In this document: positions 42,238-50,580 of the stretch, in pieces | Layout: each line of letters opens with the position of its first letter | Position numbering within the stretch: position 1 is the first letter of the stretch | Program-made: the position numbers and the translations under genes | The notes under the pieces: model-generated | What the model was told of the DNA's origin: nothing | What the model saw: only the letters and a program-made list of their open reading frames with translations | Databases searched by the model: none | Assembly (NCBI RefSeq): GCF_026626635.1 | Contig: NZ_JAPNKA010000001.1 | Span: 9,966,501 to 10,030,500 of the forward strand | Direction of reading: 5' to 3' | DNA: 64,000 nt | Origin: Archangium lansingense | GTDB taxonomy: Bacteria; Myxococcota; Myxococcia; Myxococcales; Myxococcaceae

Positions 42238-43566
42238 ATGACGGCCACGCTGCTGGTAATGCTGCTGCTCTCCCAGGCAGTAGGGCCCGACACCCCACCG
42301 GCTGGGACCTCAGAGCCACTGCTGTCGGCCTCCCCGGCTGGGAAGTGGCGATACCTCTCGCGAATGGAGGCCTCCGGGCTGGCGCTGCTGCCGCGTGAAG
42401 GCATGGGCGCGGCGGAGGGCTTCGCCCTGGTGGAGCCCACCCTCATTCTCGACGGGGGCGAGGAGCTCGGCGTCAACCTGGGAGCCCCCGTGCGGCTGCG
42501 CCTGTGGCGTGGCGGTGAGGGCGCCGCCCTCGTGCGTCGGGAGGATTGGGACAGCCTCTCGGACTGGGGGCAGCTCGTGCGCGGCCTCAAGCTGGGCTCG
42601 GACAACGCGCCCGTGGCGCTGTGGGTGGGCGGGTTGGAGAGCTACAGCCTCCTGTCGGCGCACCTCGTCCGCCGCTACTCCAACCGCACCAACCCCGACT
42701 ACCACCCTGCGGGCGCCTTCCTCACCGGCACGCTGGGGCCTCTCTACACGGAGGCCTTCGCCTCGGACGTGCTGGGCGCGCGGCTGATGGGTGCGGAAGT
42801 CGCGCTGGACGTGCAACACCTCCTCTTCAGCAGGCCCAGGCAGCGCGGGCGCTACACGCTGGCGCTCTCCGCCGTGCATGACTGGGGCATGGCCGGAGGG
42901 CGTGCGCCCCCAGTGACGCTGGCGCATCTGGACGGGACGGCGGTGGTGGTGGTGCGCCCCGGTTTTGAAGCGCACCTGCTGGCCGGCTGGGGCGGACGGC
43001 CGGGCCAGGGCGGCGCGTGGGGCGCGGTGGTGGGGGCGGGCGCGGATGCGGTGACGCCCACCCTCGACATGACGCTGCGGCTGGAGGTGCGCGCGCAGCG
43101 CGGTGGCTTCCGCCAGGGGTACTTCGGCCCGGACTACGAGCTGGCGCGCTTCCGGGCCGCGGGCCCCGAGGGCGTGCCGCTCTCCGAGGCGCCCTTCCCT
43201 GACGGCTTCTCCCTCTACGGTGAAACGGTGGTGGGGTGGGACTCCGTGCGCTATGGCGGGCTGCAGAAGCACTTGCAGCTTTCGCTCGCCGCCGAGGCCT
43301 TCACCTGGGGCCGCTTCGACGTGGACGGGCGTGTGGCGGTGCAACTCTTCGGCCGCAGCCTCGAGGTGGCCGTGAAGGGCCTGGCGGTGGGCCTTGGGCA
43401 GCCCGGGGCACGCTACCTGGGCGCTGCGGAGGTGCGCTGGCGCTTCCCCGGAGGGCGCCTGTACGCGCTGGGTACGGGCGGCACGCTGCTATTTCCCGAA
43501 GGCGTGGGCGCGCTGCGCCCGGGCGCCTTCGCTTCTGTGGGCCTGGGGGTGGACAATGCGCGCTGA
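42238..43566 (+). CDS. Putative outer-membrane beta-barrel protein next to the toxin
   Basis: A 442-residue protein starting at ATG 42238 (GGAGG six bases upstream), with signal peptide TATLLVMLLLSQAVG. The body is rich in alternating amphipathic strands and Gly/Arg/Tyr/Trp (RGRYTLALSAVHDWGMAGG, LDMTLRLEVRAQRGGF, VRYGGLQKHLQLSLAAEAF), ending ASVGLGVDNAR. This is typical of outer-membrane barrels. I do not recognise a family. The next gene overlaps its last codons, and both stand divergently from the toxin gene, so they may serve delivery or belong to another toxin locus. Confidence 0.65.
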   Translation: MTATLLVMLLLSQAVGPDTPPAGTSEPLLSASPAGKWRYLSRMEASGLALLPREGMGAAEGFALVEPTLILDGGEELGVNLGAPVRLRLWRGGEGAALVRREDWDSLSDWGQLVRGLKLGSDNAPVALWVGGLESYSLLSAHLVRRYSNRTNPDYHPAGAFLTGTLGPLYTEAFASDVLGARLMGAEVALDVQHLLFSRPRQRGRYTLALSAVHDWGMAGGRAPPVTLAHLDGTAVVVVRPGFEAHLLAGWGGRPGQGGAWGAVVGAGADAVTPTLDMTLRLEVRAQRGGFRQGYFGPDYELARFRAAGPEGVPLSEAPFPDGFSLYGETVVGWDSVRYGGLQKHLQLSLAAEAFTWGRFDVDGRVAVQLFGRSLEVAVKGLAVGLGQPGARYLGAAEVRWRFPGGRLYALGTGGTLLFPEGVGALRPGAFASVGLGVDNAR

Positions 43567-43852
43567 CTCGCCAGGGGCCAGAGGAACGGGGCTGTTGCTC
43601 GCCCTGGCCCTGCTGTCCAACGCCTGTGCGTCGCTGGGGCCACCGCCCGGCCGGGGGATGAGCCTGCACTACACGCCGCATGAGGCCACGAGGCCCGCGG
43701 TGGCCGGAGGGCCTGGCGAGGAGTCTCCACTCGCCCGCACCTCCCCTCCTCCCTCTCAGCCTGAGCCCGAGGCACCGGAGCGGCTGCACCGTAAGCCTCC
43801 GGTCCAGCCCATGGTGTCGGCCACCGAGGAGCATGGCACGGTGGCCGCGTGA
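43556..43852 (+). CDS. Small lipoprotein, possibly the start of a second SitA-like gene
   Basis: A 98-residue lipoprotein with signal GTGLLLALALLSNAC. Pro/Glu/Ala-rich sequence follows (GMSLHYTPHEATRPAVAGG, SQPEPEAPERLHRKPP). It overlaps the barrel gene by 11 bases. The stop comes just before the IS66 left end. The N-terminal style resembles the lipid-anchored, Pro-rich start of SitA-type toxins, so it may be the stub of a longer gene cut by IS66. It could equally be a complete small lipoprotein. Confidence 0.5.
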   Translation: MRADSPGARGTGLLLALALLSNACASLGPPPGRGMSLHYTPHEATRPAVAGGPGEESPLARTSPPPSQPEPEAPERLHRKPPVQPMVSATEEHGTVAA

Positions 43853-43872
43853 TGGATGGCGCGTCGACAAGC

Positions 43873-45546
43873 CTATCGCTGCTGAGCCTGCTGCTGAGCC
43901 CACGACTCGGGGAGGAGCTCCGCGAGGCGGGAGGCGGGGAAGCGGGTGTCGCCGAGCTTGGGCAGCACGTCGCGGAAGTAGGCCCACGGGTCCATGCCCA
44001 GCCGGTAGCAGCTGAGCACGAGGGAGTAGACACTGGCGGCCCGGTGGCCAGCGGCATCGCTGCCCAGGAAGAGCCAGTTCTTGCGTCCGAGGACAATGAG
44101 CTTGATGAGGCGCTCCACCTCGCCGTTGTCCACCGGAAGGCGTCCGTCCTCGAGGAAGCGGCCCAGGGGGAGGTAGCGGTTGCGCGCGTAAGCAATGGCC
44201 TTGCCCAGCGGCGTCTTGGCGGGCACGTGCGGGGCCCACTCCTCCAGCAAGCCGAAGAGTTCCTCGTAGACGGGGCGGCTGTGCTCGAGGCGCAGGCAAA
44301 GGCGTGCCTCGGCGGAGAGCCCCGCGTCCTGGGCCTGCCGCTCCACGGCGTACAGCTTCTGCACGAGCGTGAGCACCGTGCCGCCGCGAGCGTCTCCGGC
44401 CACGTATGCGCGCTCGAAGCCACGCCGGGCGTGCATCCAACAGCCCACCTCAATGCGTGGAGAGGTGGGGCCGAAGAGGGACTGGTAGCCCTTGTAGCCG
44501 TCCACCACCAGGTAGCCCCGGAAGTCGGCCAGCACCCCTTGGGGGCCCGTGCCACTCCAATCGGGGGTGTACTCCACGAAGACGTTGCCGCCCACTCCCA
44601 CGTACGGCCAGAGGTGTCCGCGCTTGATGCCGCGGGCGTCGTCCCTGTCCAGCACGCGCACCCCGGTGTCGTCGGTGTGCAGCAAGGCGTCCGCCAGCGT
44701 GCGCTGCTTGAGCAGCGCCACCACGGGCGCCAGCAAGTCACTGGCCCCCGCCACCCAGTCGCCCAGAGTGGAGGCGGGCAGCCTCACCCCGTGGCGTTTG
44801 TCGAAAATGGCCTGCTGGCGGTGCAGGGGCAGCCCGTCGCGGTACTTGCCCACCAGTAGCTGCGCCAGCAACCCCGGGCCGGGCAGCGCTCCCGGCAATG
44901 GCGCCTCACCGGCGGGCGCGGCGGCCACCCCCTCCTTGCAGCGCTGGCACCCGAGCTTCGGGCGCTTCTCCACCCGCACGTAGAAGCGCGCCGGCTCCAA
45001 TTCCAGTCGCTGGCTTACCTCCTCGCCCATGGGCTGCCTCTGCTCACCGCAACCCGGGCAGACGCACTCCTCGGCCGCGGGTTGCACCAGCACCTCGCGC
45101 CTCTCCAGGTGCGCGGGCAGGGCCTGGGCGCCGCGGAGGGGCGCGCGTCTGGGCGTCTTCTTCGGCGCGTCGGCCGGCGGGGCCGCTGGGGCGGCTGCCT
45201 GTGCACCGTCGACGGTGGCGGGCACGGCCTCTGGCTCGGCGGACTGCTGCTGGGTGAACAATGACAGCAGGAGTTGGAGCTGACTGGCGGGAGTCTTCTC
45301 ACTGCGCCGCCCGTACAGCTGCCGCAGCGCCTGCTGGAGTCGCACCGTCGTGGAGCTGTGCTCCTCGCGCAGCCGACCCAACAGGCCCAACAACATCTCA
45401 ACGGCCTGCTCGCCGCGGCCCTCCATCAGCAGTTGCAGCATGTAGGCGCGCACCGCCTCCATGTCGTCCGCCTCGAAGGCGGTCGGCTGGGCTTCTTCCT
45501 GCTGGCCCCTCTCTTCTTCAATGGTGACGGGAAAAGTCATGCGCAC
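43873..45546 (-). CDS. tnpC: IS66-family transposase TnpC
   Basis: A 557-residue DDE transposase. A leucine-rich N-terminal coiled coil precedes a zinc-finger region (ECVCPGCGEQRQPMGEEVSQ). Then come LGCQRCKEG and the catalytic core with LLHTDDTGVRVLDRDDARG, GYLVVDGYKGYQSLF and GCWMHARRGFERAY. The final Glu lies in LPVDNGEVERLIKLIVLGRKN, and the small IS66 C-terminal domain follows. Length and order fit the family, and the gene is the last of the IS66 operon. Confidence 0.93.
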   Translation of the reverse strand: MRMTFPVTIEEERGQQEEAQPTAFEADDMEAVRAYMLQLLMEGRGEQAVEMLLGLLGRLREEHSSTTVRLQQALRQLYGRRSEKTPASQLQLLLSLFTQQQSAEPEAVPATVDGAQAAAPAAPPADAPKKTPRRAPLRGAQALPAHLERREVLVQPAAEECVCPGCGEQRQPMGEEVSQRLELEPARFYVRVEKRPKLGCQRCKEGVAAAPAGEAPLPGALPGPGLLAQLLVGKYRDGLPLHRQQAIFDKRHGVRLPASTLGDWVAGASDLLAPVVALLKQRTLADALLHTDDTGVRVLDRDDARGIKRGHLWPYVGVGGNVFVEYTPDWSGTGPQGVLADFRGYLVVDGYKGYQSLFGPTSPRIEVGCWMHARRGFERAYVAGDARGGTVLTLVQKLYAVERQAQDAGLSAEARLCLRLEHSRPVYEELFGLLEEWAPHVPAKTPLGKAIAYARNRYLPLGRFLEDGRLPVDNGEVERLIKLIVLGRKNWLFLGSDAAGHRAASVYSLVLSCYRLGMDPWAYFRDVLPKLGDTRFPASRLAELLPESWAQQQAQQR

Positions 45547-45588
45547 CGTGCCTATGCACGAAGTGGGGCCGGGCGCGCAAGCGCGGAC

Positions 45589-45933
45589 TCAATGCACCTC
45601 GCCTCGCCGTACCGCGCTGCTGGCCTCCACCAGCGACAGCAACTCCGCGAGCTGCCGCGCTTCCAGGTGCACCGCGGCCTGGCCCTCTACGGGCGCCGGC
45701 ACCCGAAAGCGCCCCGCCTCCAGTCTCTTGCTCACGGTGCAGTAGCCGTTGGCGTCCCAGAAGAGAATGCGCACGAAATCCCTTCTCCTCGAGAAGAAGA
45801 CGAAGAGGTGGCCCGACTTCGGCTGCTGCCCAAGACTGCCCTGCACCAGCGCGCTCAGCCCGTCGGCCTGCTTGCGCATGTCGCACGGCTGCGTCGCCAC
45901 CCAGATTCTCACCCCCTCCGGTAGCCTCAGCAC
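45589..45933 (-). CDS. tnpB: IS66 family accessory protein TnpB
   Basis: A 114-residue IS66 Orf2. It begins MLRLPEGVRIWVATQPCDMRKQ and contains KSGHLFVFFSRRRDFVRILFW and GYCTVSKRLEAGRF, the conserved core of this family. It overlaps tnpA by seven bases. Its molecular role in IS66 transposition is not established. Confidence 0.93.
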   Translation of the reverse strand: MLRLPEGVRIWVATQPCDMRKQADGLSALVQGSLGQQPKSGHLFVFFSRRRDFVRILFWDANGYCTVSKRLEAGRFRVPAPVEGQAAVHLEARQLAELLSLVEASSAVRRGEVH

Positions 45934-46328
45934 CCCTGCACCTCCTTCACCGCCCGCAGCACCCGCGCCACCAACTCCTGGCTGGCTCTCGCATCCACTC
46001 TCACTCTCACCCCGCCCACCTCCACCTGCACCGCCTCCCCCTGCTCCCGCCCCACCTCACTCCGCTCGGCGGGCGCCACCTCCACGGGCACGAAGGCCAT
46101 GGCCGTCCGCGCTCCCTCCTTTCCCTCTCGCCTGCGCGTCCAGAAGCGCAGCCTCTCGCGCGGTAACCCGTACTTGCGCATGAAGGCCGACTGCGTACCT
46201 CCTTCCGCCTCCCACGCTCGCACCACCTCTGCTGCTACCTCCGGGGTCCACCTCGGCTGCCGCGCTGCTTCCAACCACGCCGGCTCCGTCTTTGTCGTCG
46301 CTGTGTTCGTCGTCATCGCGCCGCGCAC
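45927..46328 (-). CDS. tnpA: IS66 family accessory protein TnpA
   Basis: A 133-residue protein with a helix-turn-helix start (RQPRWTPEVAAEVVRAWEAE, TQSAFMRKYGLPRERLRFW). It ends with a beta-rich part (VQVEVGGVRVRVDARA) as in IS66 Orf1 proteins. It is the first gene of the element and probably binds the IS ends. Confidence 0.88.
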   Translation of the reverse strand: MRGAMTTNTATTKTEPAWLEAARQPRWTPEVAAEVVRAWEAEGGTQSAFMRKYGLPRERLRFWTRRREGKEGARTAMAFVPVEVAPAERSEVGREQGEAVQVEVGGVRVRVDARASQELVARVLRAVKEVQGC

Positions 46329-46389
46329 TCTGCGACCCCTCCAGCACCTCCACTACCTGGGCTGGATCGGAGGCTTACTTTGGAGCACC

Positions 46390-46672
46390 TGGGACTGCCC
46401 ACGGCAGGTGCGAGCCTGACCCCGGCGCGAGCGCCACCCCAGGGCGCTTGGTGTTGAGGCTTACGCCGCCACAGCCAAGAGACCTGATGCCCCTGCCGCG
46501 CCCCTCATGGGAGGGCGGCCTGGGCAGGCATGCCCAAGGAGGCTGCGTGGCCTCTCCACCGGCCCGGCTCACAGCTCGGCCGCTACCCGTCAGCGGCCCT
46601 CCTCGGCCCCTCTGCACCAGCCCTCCCCCTCAACACGGCCTCTATCCTGCCTATACGCCGCCCCGCGAGCTC
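46390..46672. repeat. Dispersed repeat, copy 3
   Basis: It lies just outside the right end of IS66. The left half matches copy 1 (25880-25960) and the right half matches copy 2 (35570-35725), so it links all three. It holds no supported gene. Confidence 0.55.
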
Positions 46673-46690
46673 TCAGGCCATCGCTGCATC

Positions 46691-47005
46691 AACTACCGGC
46701 ACGTCAGGTCAGGCGGGCTCTACGCCTGGGACTTCGAGGCGAAGGGGCGGCCCTTCGAGGTTCGCGTCGAGGGTCCCCTCGTGTTCAACAACACCGACCT
46801 GATCCGGGAGGCAGCCCTGGCGGGCCACGGCCTCGCGTACATCTACGAGGATGAGGTGGCGGCTGATATCGAGGCCGGGCGGCTCACGCGGATTCTGGAG
46901 AAGTGGTCTCCGACCTTCCCCGGCTACTATCTCTATCACCCCAGTCGGCGGCAGACGCCTCCCGCCCTGGCTGCACTCATTGGAGCGCTTCGCTACAAAC
47001 CCTAG
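46691..47005 (+). pseudogene. C-terminal fragment of a LysR-type regulator
   Basis: The frame YRHVRSGGLYAWDFEAKGR, VFNNTDLIREAALAGHGLAY and LEKWSPTFPGYYLYHPSRR ends at 47005 with ALIGALRYKP. This is the second half of a LysR substrate-binding domain (effector pocket). The helix-turn-helix half is absent and repeat sequence lies upstream. It overlaps the convergent lanB end by 29 bases. Confidence 0.82.
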
Positions 47006-50000
47006 CTTCGGTACCTACCGGGCGGTGCGCGGAGGCGTTGTCACCAAATCTGCTGGATAATCGATGCGCCTGCGACTCGTAGTGGCGGGCCAGCAGATCG
47101 TAGAGCACGACCTCGTGCGCCCTTTGCGCAGAGCGCAGAAGCCGGTTGAGGTGCATGTGCAGGAGGCTGGGCGCTAGCGCCTCGATGGGCTGGTCGAGCC
47201 GGCCCGCCTGTTCCGCCTCGCGAAGCGCCCGGCAAACCGGCCCCATCTGCTCGGACCGGCGACGGAGGATGGCGGCACCCGATGCCAGCCAGTGGCCCGA
47301 GGACAGCTCGGGATCCAGGAGCTCCTCGAGGGTAGGACGCTCGCGGCGGAACCGGTCTCCCACCGCCCCCCTGAACCGGCCGTCCACCCTGAATTCGGCG
47401 GCGAATCGATCGCGGCACCCCGCGCTCACCCGGGACCGCGCGGCGGCGTCGAGCCCCAGGTCGACCAACAGGCGGTGGGCGCCCAGCAGGGCCAGGCGCC
47501 AACGGGCATCTGCCCCCTCGTCGCCCGACAATGTCTCCACGATCGCCAGCGCTGCCTCGCTGTCGGCGAAGAAGATCGCTTCGGCCAGGGGAAGCCCGGT
47601 GGGCCCGCCGTAGCGGTCGAGCTCGGACTCGTACGTGTCCAGCTGCCATGTCCGGAGCAGGCCGCCGGCCAGCAGAGGAGCCACCTTCTCCCGGAGGGCG
47701 GGAATGACCTCGCCCAGCAACCGGGCAGCATCACCGTGGAGGCGCAGCCGAAGGTGCCAGGCAGGGTCGGCGTAGCGAATGAAGAACCAGCTGTCGGCGA
47801 TGCCCGCCTCCAACGCCAGGGCGGTGACTGGGCGGACCACTGCCCGCAGCACCTCGTCCGCAGTGGCGTTGCCACAGTACAGCTTGGCGTAGAGCCAGTC
47901 GGAGCCCGGGGAGGAACTGGGACGGGACGAAGCTCGCGGGGGACGGAGCCCAGGTGCTCGAGCGACACTGGCGCCGCTTCGCACGAATGGCATCACCAGC
48001 TCATGGACGTACTGACCTTCGGGCCCACGGGCGAGCTGCTCCTCCGGGCCAGGGAACAGCTCCAGCAGCGTTGCCTGGGGGCGCTTCTTCACCAGATCGA
48101 CAAAGGCATCCACGCTGAGGATGTTCTCCAGGTCGACAGGAAGTTCGTTGTCGAAGTCAGACAGGACCACGAGGCGTGGCAAGCCGCGCCGCTCCCGCCA
48201 GGCCCGGACGGCCGTGAGCCGCGCACCCCCGCTCGAAGCGCCGAGTGCCCGTAGCTCTTCTCCTGTCACGTGCCACCGCGCCCGGGAGAGCACCAGCCGC
48301 CCATGGACCACCCGGGGGAGAAAGGGAGCGTTGCCAAGCGGTCCCCATCCAAAGGCGAGCCCATTCGCCGTCTCCTGGCCCTGAAGGCTGCACAGCAAGC
48401 GGTAAGGCCCCAGGTTCCGGTGCCCGTAAGCGTGGGCGGTAGACAGCCGGGGAAGCACCTCTTGCCCCAGCCGAGCCGACCGCAGAACGACTCGCTCGCC
48501 CACCACCGAGATCAGGAGGTCGGTCAGGGGAATCTGCTCAGCAGCCTCCACCGCGGGCCTACCCAGATAGGGGAGCTCGTAGCGGCGCAGCACCGGGCGC
48601 GCCGTGACGTTCCCCACCCGCCCCTCGGGGAGATGGACGATCTCGGCGAAGAGGGCGCCAGGCCGCAGCGCCTCCTCCTCCGCCAGATGGCTGGCCACCT
48701 GGCGGTGCAGCTCGGGGTCGGCGTGGCAGAACCGTCCCAAGAGCCGGGCGCCCGAGGGGCCTGTCACGGCGTGAATCAACACCTGGAATTGCCCCCTGGC
48801 GACGGCCTCGGGGGACTGCGCCGCCAGGGAGGCCATGACGGCGAGGGCATCCGGCAGCGGTGGCGGCTCGATGGAGGATGCCATCTGCGCCAGATCCTGC
48901 TCCGTCAGCTCTATCCTTGTCGCTCCACTGCGGAGCGCCTCGGACAGCTTGCGGAGCAGGACATCCTGGCGCGTGTCCCATGGGGCGGAACTCTCCGCGA
49001 CCGCCGGGAAAGGCAGTCCGTCCAGCAAGGGCGACGGATCCCTGTCCAGCTCGCTGGCCGAGCCGAATCCGATGCCGCTCTCCTCGTCGAGCGCCTCCGC
49101 CAGGGGAACCTCTCGGTCCTCATAGCGAGCGAGAAAGGCCGCCCGGAAGCGGGCCAGCTCGTCCTCGCCGCGAGGGCGGGCCAGCCGGTGGAGGAGCTGT
49201 ACGCCCTTGGCGAGCTCTCGGACCACCTCGGGACCCAGCCGCAGGTCGGCCGCAGGCTTGACCATGTCCACCTGGAACAGCCGCGGCAGCTCCACCTTGG
49301 CCGGTAGCTCGGCCAGGGAGGCGGAGATCTCGAGGTAGCGCCGCGGGTCGGCACCGGGCCCTGCCTCATCGGTCCGGGCGAGCAAGGCGCGGACCTCTTC
49401 CAGGCGATGGGCCATCGCGAGCGTCTCCGGTCGAGCAGAGAGGGTGCCGATCAGGTGGTGAATCGCCTCGGGGCCGGTTACCCCCGGCAGCAGCTCGGAG
49501 ACGAGGAGCTGGCTGTCCACCAGCTCGTGGACGAACGCCTCCGCCTCCTCCGGCGTCACCTCCGGATCCCGGCGGACCAGCGTCTCCACCAACTCCGCGA
49601 GGCGGGCGCCGGCGGAGGCCTGGCGGAGCACCTCCTCCAGATACTCCGTGGCCTTGACGGCCACCAGGCGGTAGGTACGGGTCCGGCCGCTCAGCCTTGC
49701 CTCCGCATATCGCAGGCGCCCGGCGGCACGGTAAAGGGTGGAGTTGGGCCAGAAGGTGAGGTGGCCGCGCAGAGCCCGGTCCTGGGTGAGCGCCTCGGCG
49801 AGGGCGAAGAGGTAATCCATGTCGAGGCGGGTGTGGCGGCGGTTGGCCTCTCGCGGATGGAGCGCCAGGGTGCTCTCCTGGGCGACCCGACCGACGGAGC
49901 AGCCCGCGAAGAGGCCGAACGGGGTAGGCCGCGCAGCCATCCGAGTGAAGTAGCGCACCAGGGCCTGCTCCACCTTCTGTCCTCGCTTGCTGTCGGGCGC

Positions 50001-50294
50001 CTGAAGCCACGAGTCCATCTGGCTGAACAGGTCGGGCGTGGCCAGGAAGAGCGCCTCACGAACCTCGGGCCGATCCAGCAGTTCCCAGAGGCGAGCGCGG
50101 AGGCGCACCCGGTCGGCTGCGACGATGGCTTCAAGATCATCCGCTGCCCCCGCCACTGCCAGCGGCGCCCGAGCCTCCGCGCTCCAGGAGCTCCATTCAT
50201 CAAGGGGAAGCAGTGGCGTCCGGAGGGCGAAGAAACCGGAGGGCCTGAAAGGTTGCCTCCATTCGGGATGCGGCGCGGATGTGGCCTTCGACAT
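46977..50294 (-). CDS. lanB: Class I lanthipeptide dehydratase (LanB)
   Basis: A 1105-residue full-length LanB. In this family glutamyl-tRNA is used to activate Ser/Thr of the precursor, then glutamate is eliminated to give Dha/Dhb. The N-terminal glutamylation domain is recognisable (FFALRTPLLPLDEW, KRGQKVEQALVRYFTRMAAR, TPFGLFAGCSVG, TRLDMDYLFALAEAL). The C-terminal elimination domain (SpaB_C type, from about residue 790) has DWLYAKLYCGNATADEVLRA, SWFFIRYADPAWHLRLRLHG and YESELDRYGGPTGLPLAEAI. Both domains in one chain mark the lanthipeptide, not thiopeptide, form. It follows the precursor gene after 84 bases containing a hairpin. Confidence 0.92.
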   Translation of the reverse strand: MSKATSAPHPEWRQPFRPSGFFALRTPLLPLDEWSSWSAEARAPLAVAGAADDLEAIVAADRVRLRARLWELLDRPEVREALFLATPDLFSQMDSWLQAPDSKRGQKVEQALVRYFTRMAARPTPFGLFAGCSVGRVAQESTLALHPREANRRHTRLDMDYLFALAEALTQDRALRGHLTFWPNSTLYRAAGRLRYAEARLSGRTRTYRLVAVKATEYLEEVLRQASAGARLAELVETLVRRDPEVTPEEAEAFVHELVDSQLLVSELLPGVTGPEAIHHLIGTLSARPETLAMAHRLEEVRALLARTDEAGPGADPRRYLEISASLAELPAKVELPRLFQVDMVKPAADLRLGPEVVRELAKGVQLLHRLARPRGEDELARFRAAFLARYEDREVPLAEALDEESGIGFGSASELDRDPSPLLDGLPFPAVAESSAPWDTRQDVLLRKLSEALRSGATRIELTEQDLAQMASSIEPPPLPDALAVMASLAAQSPEAVARGQFQVLIHAVTGPSGARLLGRFCHADPELHRQVASHLAEEEALRPGALFAEIVHLPEGRVGNVTARPVLRRYELPYLGRPAVEAAEQIPLTDLLISVVGERVVLRSARLGQEVLPRLSTAHAYGHRNLGPYRLLCSLQGQETANGLAFGWGPLGNAPFLPRVVHGRLVLSRARWHVTGEELRALGASSGGARLTAVRAWRERRGLPRLVVLSDFDNELPVDLENILSVDAFVDLVKKRPQATLLELFPGPEEQLARGPEGQYVHELVMPFVRSGASVARAPGLRPPRASSRPSSSPGSDWLYAKLYCGNATADEVLRAVVRPVTALALEAGIADSWFFIRYADPAWHLRLRLHGDAARLLGEVIPALREKVAPLLAGGLLRTWQLDTYESELDRYGGPTGLPLAEAIFFADSEAALAIVETLSGDEGADARWRLALLGAHRLLVDLGLDAAARSRVSAGCRDRFAAEFRVDGRFRGAVGDRFRRERPTLEELLDPELSSGHWLASGAAILRRRSEQMGPVCRALREAEQAGRLDQPIEALAPSLLHMHLNRLLRSAQRAHEVVLYDLLARHYESQAHRLSSRFGDNASAHRPVGTEARVCSEALQ

Positions 50295-50333
50295 GGTGCC
50301 TCGCCCTCCTCGTCAGGTGAAGAGCAGCCGGGG

Positions 50334-50355
50334 CCCGAACCTGTCAGCGTTCGGG
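50334..50355 (-). promoter_or_regulatory. Hairpin between lanA and lanB
   Basis: CCCGAAC and GTTCGGG form a seven-base-pair stem with an eight-base loop, 24 bases past the lanA stop. No T run follows. Lantibiotic operons often have a partial terminator here, so that precursor mRNA outnumbers enzyme mRNA. CTGTCAGCGTT occurs twice, once in the loop (50341) and once ending at the lanA stop (50370). Confidence 0.6.
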
Positions 50356-50378
50356 TTCCGGCTGTTCCTCTGTCAGCG

Positions 50379-50552
50379 TTAGCCTGCGACTTCAAAGCAA
50401 CACTGCTTGGCACAGGTCGAACTGCCCGTGTCGCACGTGATGTTCTGCGTTTGGTATCGATACCCCCCGGCGACGGCCGCCAGCTGGCGGTCGGCCAGGA
50501 GCCGGACCGTCTCCTTGTGGAGCTCCAGCTTCTTGGTCTTCTTCTCATCCAT
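50379..50552 (-). CDS. lanA: Class I lanthipeptide precursor peptide
   Basis: A 57-residue peptide with a strong GGAGGTGA site seven bases ahead of ATG 50552. The leader is charged (MDEKKTKKLELHKETVRLLA) with the class I pattern L-x-L-x-K-E-T-V-R-x-L, and ends LAAVAGG at residues 29-30. The core (residues 31-57) holds Thr35, Thr39, Thr42, Ser44, Ser45, Thr46 and Cys40, Cys47, Cys51, Cys52. Up to four (methyl)lanthionine rings are possible. The gene sits between lanC and lanB. Cleavage after the GG pair is inferred; no dedicated protease is seen nearby. Confidence 0.88.
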   Translation of the reverse strand: MDEKKTKKLELHKETVRLLADRQLAAVAGGYRYQTQNITCDTGSSTCAKQCCFEVAG

Positions 50553-50580
50553 GATGATTTCACCTCCTTCCCTAGACACA

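Larger units (their letters stand above)
43866..46378. mobile_element. IS66-family insertion sequence
   Basis: A three-gene IS66 element (tnpA, tnpB, tnpC) reading on the minus strand. The right end on the minus strand begins GTAAGCCTCCGATCC, the form of IS66 termini, ending at 46378. The left end near 43866 has the weaker match AAGCCTATCG. All three frames appear intact. Confidence 0.78.

Noticed and set aside
43301..44440. Minus-strand frame overlapping the outer-membrane gene and IS66
   Set aside because: It crosses the IS66 border and lies opposite or out of frame with two genes that have clear signals.
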